A stretch of DNA of 64,000 bases from Faucicola osloensis_B (GTDB taxonomy: Bacteria > Pseudomonadota > Gammaproteobacteria > Pseudomonadales > Moraxellaceae), in contig CAXORL010000001.1 in assembly GCA_964211495.1 (NCBI GenBank), forward strand, positions 372,001 to 436,000. The letters run 5' to 3'. Positions within the stretch are counted from its first letter, which is position 1, and every line of letters begins with the position of its first letter. The translations under genes were made by a program, and so were the position numbers. Below the pieces are notes generated by a model. That model did not search any database. It had not been told where the DNA came from and worked only from the letters and a program-made list of their open reading frames with translations. Of this stretch, positions 18,033 through 26,800 are shown piece by piece.

Positions 18033-19100
18033 ATGTCAAATAAAAATATTTTAGTTACCGGCGGTGCAGGTTTTATTGGGTCTGCAGTTGTACGATATAT
18101 TATCAATAGTACAGATAATCGAGTATTGAACATTGATAAATTGACATACGCGGGCAATTTAGAATCATTAGCATCCGTCAATGATAATCCGCGCTATCAG
18201 TTTTTACATGCTGACATCTGTGATAAAGTGGCAATGACAAAGGCGTTTGATGACTTTGAACCTGATATTGTAATGCATTTAGCAGCTGAATCTCACGTTG
18301 ACCGCTCCATTGATGGGCCGATGGACTTTATTCAGACTAATATTATCGGAACCTATAATCTTTTAGAAGTTGCCCGGAATTATTGGCAAAATTTGACGGA
18401 AGATAAAAAAATGAGTTTTAGGTTCCACCATATTTCAACTGATGAAGTGTATGGCGACTTAGAAGGTACAGACGATTTATTTACCGAAGCCACGCCTTAT
18501 AGTCCAAGTTCACCTTATTCAGCCAGTAAGGCAAGTTCAGATCATTTGGTAAGAGCTTGGCATCGTACTTATGGTTTGCCCGTAGTCGTCACTAATTGCT
18601 CGAACAATTATGGTCCTTATCATTTTCCCGAAAAACTAATTCCCTTGGTAATTTTAAATGCCTTAGACGGTAAACCATTACCTGTCTATGGCGATGGTAA
18701 ACAAATTCGTGATTGGCTATATGTTGAAGATCATGCCAGAGCCTTGTATTTAGTAGCTACTACTGCTAAAGTTGGTGAAACTTACAATATTGGTGGCCAT
18801 AATGAAAAACAGAATATTGACGTGGTAAAAACAATTTGTACAATTTTGGATAACATTAACCCTAGAATAGATGGGCAATCCTATACACAGCAAATCACCT
18901 TTGTCAGAGACCGACCAGGACATGATTTAAGATATGCTATTGATGCTTCAAAAATAAATAATGAACTTGGCTGGCAACCGCAAGAAACCTTTGAATCAGG
19001 TATCCAAAAGACAGTTGAGTGGTATCTCAATAATTTAGAATGGTGTCGTCATGTCCAAGATGGCAGTTATCAACGAGAAAGATTTGGCGTAAAATTATGA
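18033..19100 (+). CDS. rmlB: dTDP-glucose 4,6-dehydratase RmlB
   Basis: This 355-residue extended SDR has the NAD motif GGAGFIGSAVVR, the catalytic STDEVYGDLEG segment and YSASKAS (YxxxK). These are diagnostic for RmlB, which makes dTDP-4-keto-6-deoxyglucose. No rmlC or rmlD follows; instead comes fdtA, so the product feeds a 3-amino-3,6-dideoxyhexose and not rhamnose. Its stop overlaps the rmlA start by 4 nt (ATGA), which suggests translational coupling. Confidence 0.95.
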   Translation: MSNKNILVTGGAGFIGSAVVRYIINSTDNRVLNIDKLTYAGNLESLASVNDNPRYQFLHADICDKVAMTKAFDDFEPDIVMHLAAESHVDRSIDGPMDFIQTNIIGTYNLLEVARNYWQNLTEDKKMSFRFHHISTDEVYGDLEGTDDLFTEATPYSPSSPYSASKASSDHLVRAWHRTYGLPVVVTNCSNNYGPYHFPEKLIPLVILNALDGKPLPVYGDGKQIRDWLYVEDHARALYLVATTAKVGETYNIGGHNEKQNIDVVKTICTILDNINPRIDGQSYTQQITFVRDRPGHDLRYAIDASKINNELGWQPQETFESGIQKTVEWYLNNLEWCRHVQDGSYQRERFGVKL

Positions 19101-19975
19101 AAACGACAAAAGGTATCATCCTAGCAGGGGGCTCTGGCACACGCCTTTACCCTATTACCAAAGGTGTATCTAAGCAATTATTGCCTATTTATGATAAGCC
19201 CATGGTGTACTATCCGCTTTCGGTGCTGATGCTTGCCGGTATTCGTGACGTACTCATCATTAGTACCCCGGATGATATCGATGGTTTTAAACGCTTGCTC
19301 GGAGATGGTACTCAATTTGGCATTCAGCTTGAATATGCCGTCCAATCTACTCCAGACGGTTTAGCACAAGCCTTTATAATTGGTGAAAGCTTTATTGGCG
19401 ATAGTAATGTTTGTTTGGTTCTCGGTGATAATATTTTTTATGGTCAAGGTTTTACCCCAATGCTCCGTCAAGCTGTCGCACGTCAAAAAGGTGCAACGGT
19501 ATTTGGCTATCAGGTGAAAGACCCTGAGCGTTTTGGGGTGGTTGAATTTGATGAGCAAAAACGCGCAATTTCTTTAGAAGAAAAGCCAAAAAAGCCTAAA
19601 TCAAATTTTGCGGTAACAGGGCTGTATTTTTATGACAATGATGTCATTCACATTGCTAAGCAAGTGAAACCATCTGAGCGTGGCGAGCTTGAGATTACCA
19701 CAGTTAATCAAATGTATTTGGAGAGTGGTAATTTGAATGTGGAGTTGCTCGGTCGTGGTTTCGCATGGCTTGATACAGGTACGCATGAAAGTTTGCTTGA
19801 GGCCGCTCAGTTTGTTGAAACGATTGAAAAGCGACAAGGTTATAAAGTTGCATGTCTTGAAGAGATAGCTTTAAATAATGGTTGGCTAAGTAGAGAAGAC
19901 GTGTTAAAAGTTGGTCAGAGCATGAGTAAGAATGCGTATGGTCAGTACTTAATATCGCTTGTAGGTGAAGTATGA
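19097..19975 (+). CDS. rmlA: Glucose-1-phosphate thymidylyltransferase RmlA
   Basis: This 292-residue nucleotidyltransferase has the signature GIILAGGSGTRLYPITKGVSK (shown in part) and GVVEFDEQ plus EEKPKKPKS, as in RmlA. It makes dTDP-glucose from glucose-1-phosphate and dTTP, the first step of the dTDP-sugar branch. I chose the ATG at 19097, which overlaps the rmlB stop codon, over the longer in-frame start at 19040, because homologues begin at MKTTKG. It overlaps the next gene by 4 nt as well. Confidence 0.95.
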   Translation: MKTTKGIILAGGSGTRLYPITKGVSKQLLPIYDKPMVYYPLSVLMLAGIRDVLIISTPDDIDGFKRLLGDGTQFGIQLEYAVQSTPDGLAQAFIIGESFIGDSNVCLVLGDNIFYGQGFTPMLRQAVARQKGATVFGYQVKDPERFGVVEFDEQKRAISLEEKPKKPKSNFAVTGLYFYDNDVIHIAKQVKPSERGELEITTVNQMYLESGNLNVELLGRGFAWLDTGTHESLLEAAQFVETIEKRQGYKVACLEEIALNNGWLSREDVLKVGQSMSKNAYGQYLISLVGEV

Positions 19976-20367
19976 GTTTAATCAAGTGGGTGGATTTGCC
20001 AAACTTAGGCGATAGTCGGGGGGCGCTGGTTGTCGCTGAATCAAACAAGATTATTCCTTTTGATATTAAACGGATTTATTATATCTTTGATACCAAGTCA
20101 GACGTGCCCCGTGGTTTTCATGCTCATAAAAAATTACACCAAGTTGCCTTTTGTATAAAAGGTAAATGTAAAATATTGATGGATGATGGCAAGCAAAAAC
20201 AAGAAGTTTGGCTAGATAAACCTAATAAGGGTTTAATGATTCCGCCAATGGTATGGCATGAAATGCACGAATTTTCAGAAGATTGTGTTTTGCTAGTATT
20301 GGCAAGCGAGCATTTTGATGAAAGCGATTATATTCGGCTCTATGAAGAATTTAAAAGGATGATTTAA
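19972..20367 (+). CDS. fdtA: dTDP-4-keto-6-deoxyglucose 3,4-ketoisomerase (FdtA/QdtA, WxcM-like cupin)
   Basis: The 131-residue cupin resembles WxcM-like sugar ketoisomerases: LPNLGDSRGALVVAE at the start, RGFHAHKKLHQVAFCIKG with paired histidines, and PPMVWHEMHEFS. FdtA and QdtA move the keto group from C4 to C3, setting up transamination at C3. Whether the product is the galacto (Fuc3N) or gluco (Qui3N) form depends on a few residues I cannot judge. It is coupled to rmlA by a 4-nt overlap and to the GNAT gene by a 1-nt overlap. Confidence 0.88.
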   Translation: MSLIKWVDLPNLGDSRGALVVAESNKIIPFDIKRIYYIFDTKSDVPRGFHAHKKLHQVAFCIKGKCKILMDDGKQKQEVWLDKPNKGLMIPPMVWHEMHEFSEDCVLLVLASEHFDESDYIRLYEEFKRMI

Positions 20368-20915
20368 TGAAATTTGACCTAGTAGCAAATACAGTCTATT
20401 TACGTCTAGTAAAAGAAAAAGATGCTGAATTTATTTGTAATCTTAGAAATACTGAAGAGTTAAACACTTATATATCTAAATCAACAGTTGATACAAAAAT
20501 GCAACGCCAATGGATTATTGACTACAAAGAACGTGAAACTGAGGGAAAAGAATATTATTTTATTATTTGTAGAAAATCTGATGACCTACCAATAGGTACT
20601 GTAAGACTCTACGATTTTTTAGATAACCAGAAGTCTTTTTGTTGGGGTAGTTGGATTTTAAATGCTGATAAGCCTCGTTATGCTGCTGTTGAAAGTGCAT
20701 TGTTAGTGTATGAAGCGGGATTTAATCATCTTAACTTTGACCAAAGTCATTTTGAGGTCATGAAGGGAAATAATAATGTGCATGAGTTTCATTTGCGGAT
20801 GGGTGCTGAGAAGGTGAGAGAAGATGAAGTTAATGAATATTATATCTATAAGAAAGAAACGTACGAAAAAAATCTGAGCAAGTACGAAAAGTTCTTAAAT
20901 AATCCACAGAGTTAG
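20367..20915 (+). CDS. GNAT-family acetyltransferase, probably for the dTDP-3-amino sugar
   Basis: The 182-residue protein has a RimJ/RimL-like GNAT fold: an N-terminal LRLVKEKDAEFICNLRN strand-helix, a central IGTVRLYDF strand, and a C-terminal FHLRMGAEKVREDE motif typical of these enzymes. It lies between the ketoisomerase and aminotransferase genes of the dTDP-amino-sugar set, so its likely job is N-acetylation of dTDP-3-amino-3,6-dideoxyhexose. In the characterised Fuc3NAc and Qui3NAc pathways that step is done by hexapeptide-repeat enzymes (FdtC/QdtC), so this would be a non-homologous substitute. AAGGA lies 8 nt before ATG. Base composition begins to fall here. Confidence 0.75.
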   Translation: MKFDLVANTVYLRLVKEKDAEFICNLRNTEELNTYISKSTVDTKMQRQWIIDYKERETEGKEYYFIICRKSDDLPIGTVRLYDFLDNQKSFCWGSWILNADKPRYAAVESALLVYEAGFNHLNFDQSHFEVMKGNNNVHEFHLRMGAEKVREDEVNEYYIYKKETYEKNLSKYEKFLNNPQS

Positions 20916-20919
20916 TATT

Positions 20920-22041
20920 ATGATTCCATTTTTAGACTTAAAAAGTATTAATCAACAATATCGTAATGAATTGCTTGAAGCCTGTGCCCGAGTTATTGAT
21001 TCGGGATGGTATATCACAGGTAATGAGTTAAAAACGTTTGAAGAAAATTTTGCGAATTATTGTGGCACAAAATATGCCATCGGGGTGGCGAATGGACTAG
21101 ATGCCCTAATTCTAACCCTGCGTGCTTGGAAAGAATTGGGTAAATTAAAAAATGGCGATGAGGTGATAGTCCCATCTAATACCTATATTGCCAGTATTTT
21201 AGCCATTACTGCCAACAATCTAACGCCAATTCTAATCGAGCCTAATATTCATACCTATAATATTGACCCAAAGAATATTCAGCAAGCAATCACGTCGAAA
21301 ACGAGAGCTATTCTGCCTGTCCACTTATATGGTCAATTAGCAAATATGCCTGAGATTATGGCGATTGCTAAACAGTACAACCTACTGGTATTGGAAGACT
21401 CTGCCCAAAGTCATGGGGCAATGTTGGATGGTAAAAAGGCAGGTAATTGGGGCGATGCTGCTGGTTTTAGTTTTTATCCTGGCAAGAATCTAGGTGCTTT
21501 AGGGGATGCAGGGGCAGTGACTACTAATGATGCCGAACTGGCGGAAATGATAAAAGCCTTACGCAACTACGGCTCACATGAAAAATATAAAAACCTTGTC
21601 CCAGGTATTAACAGCCGACTTGATGAAATGCAAGCCGCTATACTCGATGTCAAACTCAACTATCTAGATCAAGAAACTAGCCATAGACGAAAGATAGCTA
21701 ATATCTATCTACAAGGTATAACCAATCCATTGATTACATTGCCTTTAGATGATACAGATGCAGAAAATTATACTCAGCACGCGTGGCATTTGTTTGTGGT
21801 TAGAACTAAATATCGTCACGATTTTCAAAAATATTTAACTGATAATGGCATACAGACGTTAATTCATTATCCTATCCCGCCACATAAGCAACAAGCCTAT
21901 AAGGAATGGAATAATCTAAGTTATCCAATTTCTGAAAAAATTCATAATGAAGTAATTAGTCTGCCAATGAGTCCAACGTTGGGTATTGAAGAAGTTAATC
22001 AAGTCGTGACAATTTGTAATAATTTTGAAGTGCCTAATTAA
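20920..22041 (+). CDS. fdtB: dTDP-3-keto-6-deoxyhexose aminotransferase (FdtB/QdtB, DegT/DnrJ family)
   Basis: This 373-residue PLP enzyme of the DegT/DnrJ/EryC1 family has the cofactor lysine in FYPGKNLGALGDAGA, the ILPVHLYGQ strand and EDSAQSHGA. The N-terminal MIPFLDLKSINQQYR is typical of FdtB. It would transfer an amino group from glutamate to C3 of the dTDP-keto sugar made by FdtA. It is 4 nt after the GNAT gene and overlaps wzx by one base. Confidence 0.88.
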   Translation: MIPFLDLKSINQQYRNELLEACARVIDSGWYITGNELKTFEENFANYCGTKYAIGVANGLDALILTLRAWKELGKLKNGDEVIVPSNTYIASILAITANNLTPILIEPNIHTYNIDPKNIQQAITSKTRAILPVHLYGQLANMPEIMAIAKQYNLLVLEDSAQSHGAMLDGKKAGNWGDAAGFSFYPGKNLGALGDAGAVTTNDAELAEMIKALRNYGSHEKYKNLVPGINSRLDEMQAAILDVKLNYLDQETSHRRKIANIYLQGITNPLITLPLDDTDAENYTQHAWHLFVVRTKYRHDFQKYLTDNGIQTLIHYPIPPHKQQAYKEWNNLSYPISEKIHNEVISLPMSPTLGIEEVNQVVTICNNFEVPN

Positions 22042-23288
22042 TGAATTTGCTAAAAACCAGTGTGCTTAATGGTATTGCGGTTTTGGTAAAGACCGCTACC
22101 ATGTTTATCTTAAATAAGATATTGGCTGTGTATGTCGGACCATCGGGCTATGCAGCCATTGGGCAGTTTCAAAACTTTATTCAGATGGTGACAAGTTTTG
22201 CAGGGGGAGCAATCAATACTGCCGTTGTCAAATATACAGCGGAATATGGGGATAATCCGACTGAGCAACGTAAGATATGGCAAAACGCTGGCACGATAAT
22301 ATTAGCATTGAGTATAGTTTTCTCGTTACTGGTTATTATTTTACAAAAGTCGCTATCACTGTATATCTTTCATTCAATAGAATATCAATCAGTTTTTACA
22401 TGGTTCGGCATATTTTTAATATTTTTTAATTTCAATGCATTATTTCTTGCAATATTGAATGGTAAAAAAGAAATATTGAAATTAGTAATTGCAAATATTG
22501 CAGGTAGCGTTTTTTCTTTAGTGATTACAGGATTTTTAGCTTATCAATATCATATTTTAGGTGCTTTAATAGCCTTGTCCATTTATCAATCCATTGCTTT
22601 CTTTATTACCCTTATTTTATGCGTCAAATCAGACTGGTTTAAATTCCAGTTTTTATTTGGGCAAATAGATAAAGCAATCGCTACCAAATTTGGGCATTAT
22701 GCGTTGATGGCGTTGGTAAGTGCTGTATGTGTACCACTATCGCAGATAGTCGTCCGTAGTTTATTAACTAAGGAGTTTGGAGCAAGTTATGCAGGGTATT
22801 GGGAGGCAATGACCCGCTTAAGTGGGGCTTATCTTATGCTAGTAACTACGACTTTAGGAGTTTATTATTTACCTAGACTTTCAGAGTTAAAAACTTTTCA
22901 CGAGATTAAGCATGAGGTATATACAGGCTATAAATTTATCTTCCCATTAGCTTTGATGGGCGGTTTAGCCGTTTATTTGCTAAGAGATTGGATTATAAAA
23001 CTACTATTTACAGAAAGTTTTATGCCAATGCGAGAATTGTTCTTATGGCAGATAATAGGTGATATTTTAAAGATTGGTAGTTGGATATTAGCCTATTTGA
23101 TGCTTGGTAAAGCAATGACTAAACTTTTTATAATTACAGAAATTGCTTTTTCAATATCTTTAGTATCTTTTACTTACTTGTGCACGCATTTTATAGGGTT
23201 CCAAGGTAGTACGGTTGCTTATATGCTTAACTATGCTCTTTATTGGTTAGTTATGAGTATTTTAATTTTTCAAAATATAGAAAGGTGA
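22041..23288 (+). CDS. wzx: Polysaccharide repeat-unit flippase Wzx
   Basis: The 415-residue protein consists of about 12 hydrophobic segments and fits the O-antigen/capsule flippase (MATE/MVF) family, with the N-terminal SVLNGIAVLVKTATMFILNKILA and YVGPSGYAAIGQFQ typical of Wzx. It moves the undecaprenyl-diphosphate-linked repeat unit across the inner membrane to the periplasmic Wzy polymerase. Sequence is variable between strains, so the call rests on topology, motif style and context. The gene is very AT-rich compared with wza-wzc. Confidence 0.85.
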   Translation: MNLLKTSVLNGIAVLVKTATMFILNKILAVYVGPSGYAAIGQFQNFIQMVTSFAGGAINTAVVKYTAEYGDNPTEQRKIWQNAGTIILALSIVFSLLVIILQKSLSLYIFHSIEYQSVFTWFGIFLIFFNFNALFLAILNGKKEILKLVIANIAGSVFSLVITGFLAYQYHILGALIALSIYQSIAFFITLILCVKSDWFKFQFLFGQIDKAIATKFGHYALMALVSAVCVPLSQIVVRSLLTKEFGASYAGYWEAMTRLSGAYLMLVTTTLGVYYLPRLSELKTFHEIKHEVYTGYKFIFPLALMGGLAVYLLRDWIIKLLFTESFMPMRELFLWQIIGDILKIGSWILAYLMLGKAMTKLFIITEIAFSISLVSFTYLCTHFIGFQGSTVAYMLNYALYWLVMSILIFQNIER

Positions 23289-23292
23289 ATTT

Positions 23293-24486
23293 GTGATATT
23301 TATTTTTTATCCCAGTCATATTTTGGGCGGTGCAGAACTACTTCTAATTAGATTGGCTAATGATTTGTATAACTCAGGTTATGAAGTAGGTATTGTAGAT
23401 GTACAAAATGGATGGATATCTGAAAACATTAATAATTCTCATATAGAAACTATATATATTGGAAAAGAAAAAGTTTTACTGCCCAATAATGCGACATTGA
23501 TCACTACTTCAAATTTTATTTACTCATTAGATAATTATTTTGAGCGTAGTAATACTAAATTGTTATTTTGGACTGTACAACCTTATAATGTAATAATCTC
23601 TATGCCTTATATAAATAGGTATAAAATCCTTGAGAAAATTATTTTTACTAGATTTAAAAATTTTTATGATAATGAAGTAATATGTAAACCTAAGCAATTG
23701 TTATCTGAGTTAATAAAATCTAATTCAATAGTTGCTATGGATAATGCTTGTAATATTGTCTTAAATAAAAATTATGGCCTAAATTATCAAAAATTTTTGC
23801 CTGTTTATGTTTATAGCAAAAATTCCTATAGCTTTTCTCCACTAGAAGAAAAAATTCAACTAGTATGGTTAGGGCGTATTGATAATGAATTTAAGAAATA
23901 CATATTGATAAAATTGATTTCAGACATAGTTGACTCTAATTTTTTTCATAGAGTTAATTTAAATATTATTGGTGAAGGTGAAGGATTGGTTGAAGTAAAA
24001 AAATTCTGCGAAAACTTAAATAACGTTAACTTTTTAGGCACATTAAGAAAAAATGAGTTACAAAGTGTACTCTCTCAAGCTAATATTGGTTTTGCAATGG
24101 GAACTTCAGCCCTAGATATTGCTAATCTAGGAATTCCAACAATTCTATTAGATTTTTCATATCAACCAATTAATTTTTACAAATACAGATGGATTTTTGA
24201 AGCTGAAAATTATGATTTAGGAAGAGATATAAAGTTATTAAGTTGTAACCAAATTAGTAGTATGAAGAGTCTTAACGAGGTTTTAAATCAACTTGTTGAG
24301 GAGCAAGCGAGACTAGGTGGTCTTTGCAAAGACTATTTGGAAAAGAACCATACTGCCAATATTTCATTAAAAAAAATCGATAAGTATTTTACTGAGTCAA
24401 ATTTTTCTATAGATGACTTATATAATTATATGAAATATAGACCTATTTGGTTAACTATTAGAAAATATATTAAAGGTAGAAGATAA
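23293..24486 (+). CDS. Glycosyltransferase (GT4-like) of the capsule locus
   Basis: This 397-residue protein starts at a GTG with a good Shine-Dalgarno (AAAGGTGA, 5 nt away). The N-terminus FYPSHILGGAELLLIRLAND has the GGAE motif of GT-B glycosyltransferases, and the C-terminal half has VWLGRID, INIIGEGEG-like LNIIGEGEGLVEVKK and FLGTLRKNELQSVLSQANIGFAMG, the donor-binding domain of family 4. It should add one sugar to the lipid-linked repeat unit on the cytoplasmic face. Donor and linkage cannot be assigned. It is very AT-rich. Confidence 0.8.
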   Translation: MIFIFYPSHILGGAELLLIRLANDLYNSGYEVGIVDVQNGWISENINNSHIETIYIGKEKVLLPNNATLITTSNFIYSLDNYFERSNTKLLFWTVQPYNVIISMPYINRYKILEKIIFTRFKNFYDNEVICKPKQLLSELIKSNSIVAMDNACNIVLNKNYGLNYQKFLPVYVYSKNSYSFSPLEEKIQLVWLGRIDNEFKKYILIKLISDIVDSNFFHRVNLNIIGEGEGLVEVKKFCENLNNVNFLGTLRKNELQSVLSQANIGFAMGTSALDIANLGIPTILLDFSYQPINFYKYRWIFEAENYDLGRDIKLLSCNQISSMKSLNEVLNQLVEEQARLGGLCKDYLEKNHTANISLKKIDKYFTESNFSIDDLYNYMKYRPIWLTIRKYIKGRR

Positions 24487-25601
24487 TGAAAAAAGTTCTT
24501 TTAGTATTTGGCACTAGACCTGAAGCGATTAAAATGGCTCCATTGGTTAAAGCTTTTAGAAATGATAGAAATTTTGAAACAAAGGTTTGTGTTACTGGTC
24601 AACATAGGGAAATGCTTGATCAAGTTCTAGATTTTTTTGATATTGAACCGGATTATGATTTAAATCTGATGAGACCAAATCAGAATTTATACACACTAAC
24701 TTCAGACATTATTATTGGTTTAAAGGAAGTCATGGAAGACTATAAACCTGAATTTATATTTGTGCATGGTGATACCACTACTACGCTTGCTAGTAGCATT
24801 GCGAGTTTTTATTTTGGCGCTAAAGTGTGCCATGTTGAAGCAGGACTTAGAACTTTCAACAAACGATCTCCTTTTCCTGAAGAAATTAATAGGAAAGTTA
24901 CGGGAGTAATTGCTGATTATCATTTTGCACCTACTCAAAAATCTAAGGATAATTTATTAGCTGAAGGTATAGAAGAAAAAACCATAATAGTTACAGGAAA
25001 TACGGTTATTGATGCTTTGTTGCAAAGTTCAAAGAAAGTTGAAAATATTAATAATCCAGAAATTGAGTTTTTAAAAAGTCTAATTATCAAAAATAAGAAA
25101 ATCATATTGGTAACAGGTCATAGAAGAGAAAACCATGGACAAGGGTTTATTAATATCTGTGAGGCATTAAAAGACATTGCAGTTAGTAATGATGTGCAAA
25201 TTATTTATCCTGTACATTTGAACCCAAACGTTAAAGAACCTGTTTATAAAATTTTATCCAATGTTGATAATATTAAGTTAATTGATCCTTTGGCTTATCC
25301 AGCGTTTGTTTGGTTGATGAATCAATCTTATCTTATTATTACCGATAGCGGTGGAGTACAGGAAGAAGCACCAAGCTTAGGAAAGCCAGTACTAGTTATG
25401 CGAGAAACGACTGAACGCCCTGAGGCAGTTGAGGCAGGTACTGTGATATTAGTGGGAACAGATAAACAAAAAATAAAGATAGAATGTGAAAAGCTTTTAA
25501 GTAATGAAGGATTATACAACACTATGAGTGAGTTGCATAATCCTTATGGAGATGGCAATGCTTGTAAGAGAATAGTAGATTTTATTAAAATTGGGTCATA
25601 A
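24486..25601 (+). CDS. wecB: UDP-N-acetylglucosamine 2-epimerase (non-hydrolysing)
   Basis: The 371-residue enzyme has the WecB signature at the N-terminus (FGTRPEAIKMAPLVKAF), FVHGDTTTTLASS, HVEAGLRTFN and TDSGGVQEEAP. It interconverts UDP-GlcNAc and UDP-ManNAc. No wecC (UDP-ManNAc dehydrogenase) is in the locus, so ManNAc itself is the likely sugar added. The start overlaps the previous stop by one base. Codon use is as AT-rich as the neighbours, showing it belongs to the variable central block. Confidence 0.95.
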   Translation: MKKVLLVFGTRPEAIKMAPLVKAFRNDRNFETKVCVTGQHREMLDQVLDFFDIEPDYDLNLMRPNQNLYTLTSDIIIGLKEVMEDYKPEFIFVHGDTTTTLASSIASFYFGAKVCHVEAGLRTFNKRSPFPEEINRKVTGVIADYHFAPTQKSKDNLLAEGIEEKTIIVTGNTVIDALLQSSKKVENINNPEIEFLKSLIIKNKKIILVTGHRRENHGQGFINICEALKDIAVSNDVQIIYPVHLNPNVKEPVYKILSNVDNIKLIDPLAYPAFVWLMNQSYLIITDSGGVQEEAPSLGKPVLVMRETTERPEAVEAGTVILVGTDKQKIKIECEKLLSNEGLYNTMSELHNPYGDGNACKRIVDFIKIGS

Positions 25602-25604
25602 AAC

Positions 25605-26744
25605 ATGAATGCTGATAAATCAATGAACTATATGGTTTTCTATTTCGACGTACTTAAGTACCCACCAATATTATCTTTAATAGAAATTCTTTTAGATAAT
25701 GGTTATAGAGTCACCTTGTTGGGCTATTGCAGTTGTACTAACAGTATAAACCATTTGATACAAAAGGGACTATTATTTATTGAAATAGTAGAAACTAATA
25801 ATAAAGATAATAATGTCGTAAAACTTTTTAAACACGAAAAATTTAGAAGGCTTGTGAATAAAGTTATTTCGGACTCTTCAAAGCAAGATAGAATTTGGTT
25901 TCTAGGAAGTGAAACAATTTTTTTATTCATAGATGAAATTGAAAAAATTAACAGTATATTATATTTTTTTGAGGTTCCATACTTTAATGTACCTTTAAGA
26001 TACAGATTTTGGACTACTGATGAGAAATATAAATCCGCAATCAGTAAAGCGAATAAAGTGGTAAATTGTGAATTTAATAGGACTCTTATCACTAAATCAT
26101 ATTTTGGATTGAGTAGTAATCAAGCAGTTACGATCCCCAATAAAACTAATTTCAAAATGAGTGTAGAATTGAATAGTGAAATTATTGATTTGTTAAAAGG
26201 TATCGAAAATAAAAAAATAATTTTATATCAAGGTATTTTTAATTCTCCTGAAAGAAGACTTGATGAGTTGTGTCAAAGTATAAATTTATTGTCTGAAGAA
26301 TTCATTATAGTGCTTATGGGAGCAGATTCAGATTATAAACAACTATTGAAGCAAAAATATGAATCTAATAGAGTATTGTTTTTACCTTTTTTACCGCCAC
26401 CTCTTCATTTAAAAATAACCAAATTTGCTAAAATAGGTTTTTTATCGTATTTTCCTAATAAGGGGGAAATTGAACAGGTTTTAAATGTTTTATATTGTGC
26501 GCCAAATAAAATATTTGAGTATGCTCAATTCGGTATTCCTATGATAAGTAATAGAACACCCTCTTTAGAAACAATTTATCAAAATTATAAGTGTGGTATA
26601 GGAGTTGATTTGGATGATCGTAATGAATTAGCTGGTAAGATTATGGAAATTGACAAAAACTATGATTTTTATTCCAAAAACAGTAAGTCATTTTTTGATT
26701 CTGTAAATATTGAAGATATGATTATCCATGAAATTATGAGTTAG
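25605..26744 (+). CDS. Putative glycosyltransferase of the capsule locus
   Basis: The 379-residue protein looks like a GT-B glycosyltransferase: an N-terminal domain (FDVLKYPPILSLIEILLDNGYRVTLLG), a central interdomain strand KKIILYQGIFNSPERRLDEL and a C-terminal donor domain (FIIVLMGADSDYKQLL, APNKIFEYAQFGIPMISNRTP). The EYAQFGIP segment corresponds to the acidic motif that contacts the nucleotide sugar. I could not assign donor, acceptor or family with confidence. It follows wecB with 3 nt between and is strongly AT-rich. Confidence 0.72.
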   Translation: MNADKSMNYMVFYFDVLKYPPILSLIEILLDNGYRVTLLGYCSCTNSINHLIQKGLLFIEIVETNNKDNNVVKLFKHEKFRRLVNKVISDSSKQDRIWFLGSETIFLFIDEIEKINSILYFFEVPYFNVPLRYRFWTTDEKYKSAISKANKVVNCEFNRTLITKSYFGLSSNQAVTIPNKTNFKMSVELNSEIIDLLKGIENKKIILYQGIFNSPERRLDELCQSINLLSEEFIIVLMGADSDYKQLLKQKYESNRVLFLPFLPPPLHLKITKFAKIGFLSYFPNKGEIEQVLNVLYCAPNKIFEYAQFGIPMISNRTPSLETIYQNYKCGIGVDLDDRNELAGKIMEIDKNYDFYSKNSKSFFDSVNIEDMIIHEIMS

Positions 26745-26800
26745 ACTTGGGATTATTAATAGTCAAGAAACTATTATCAAAAAATTGTTGAGAACGATTA

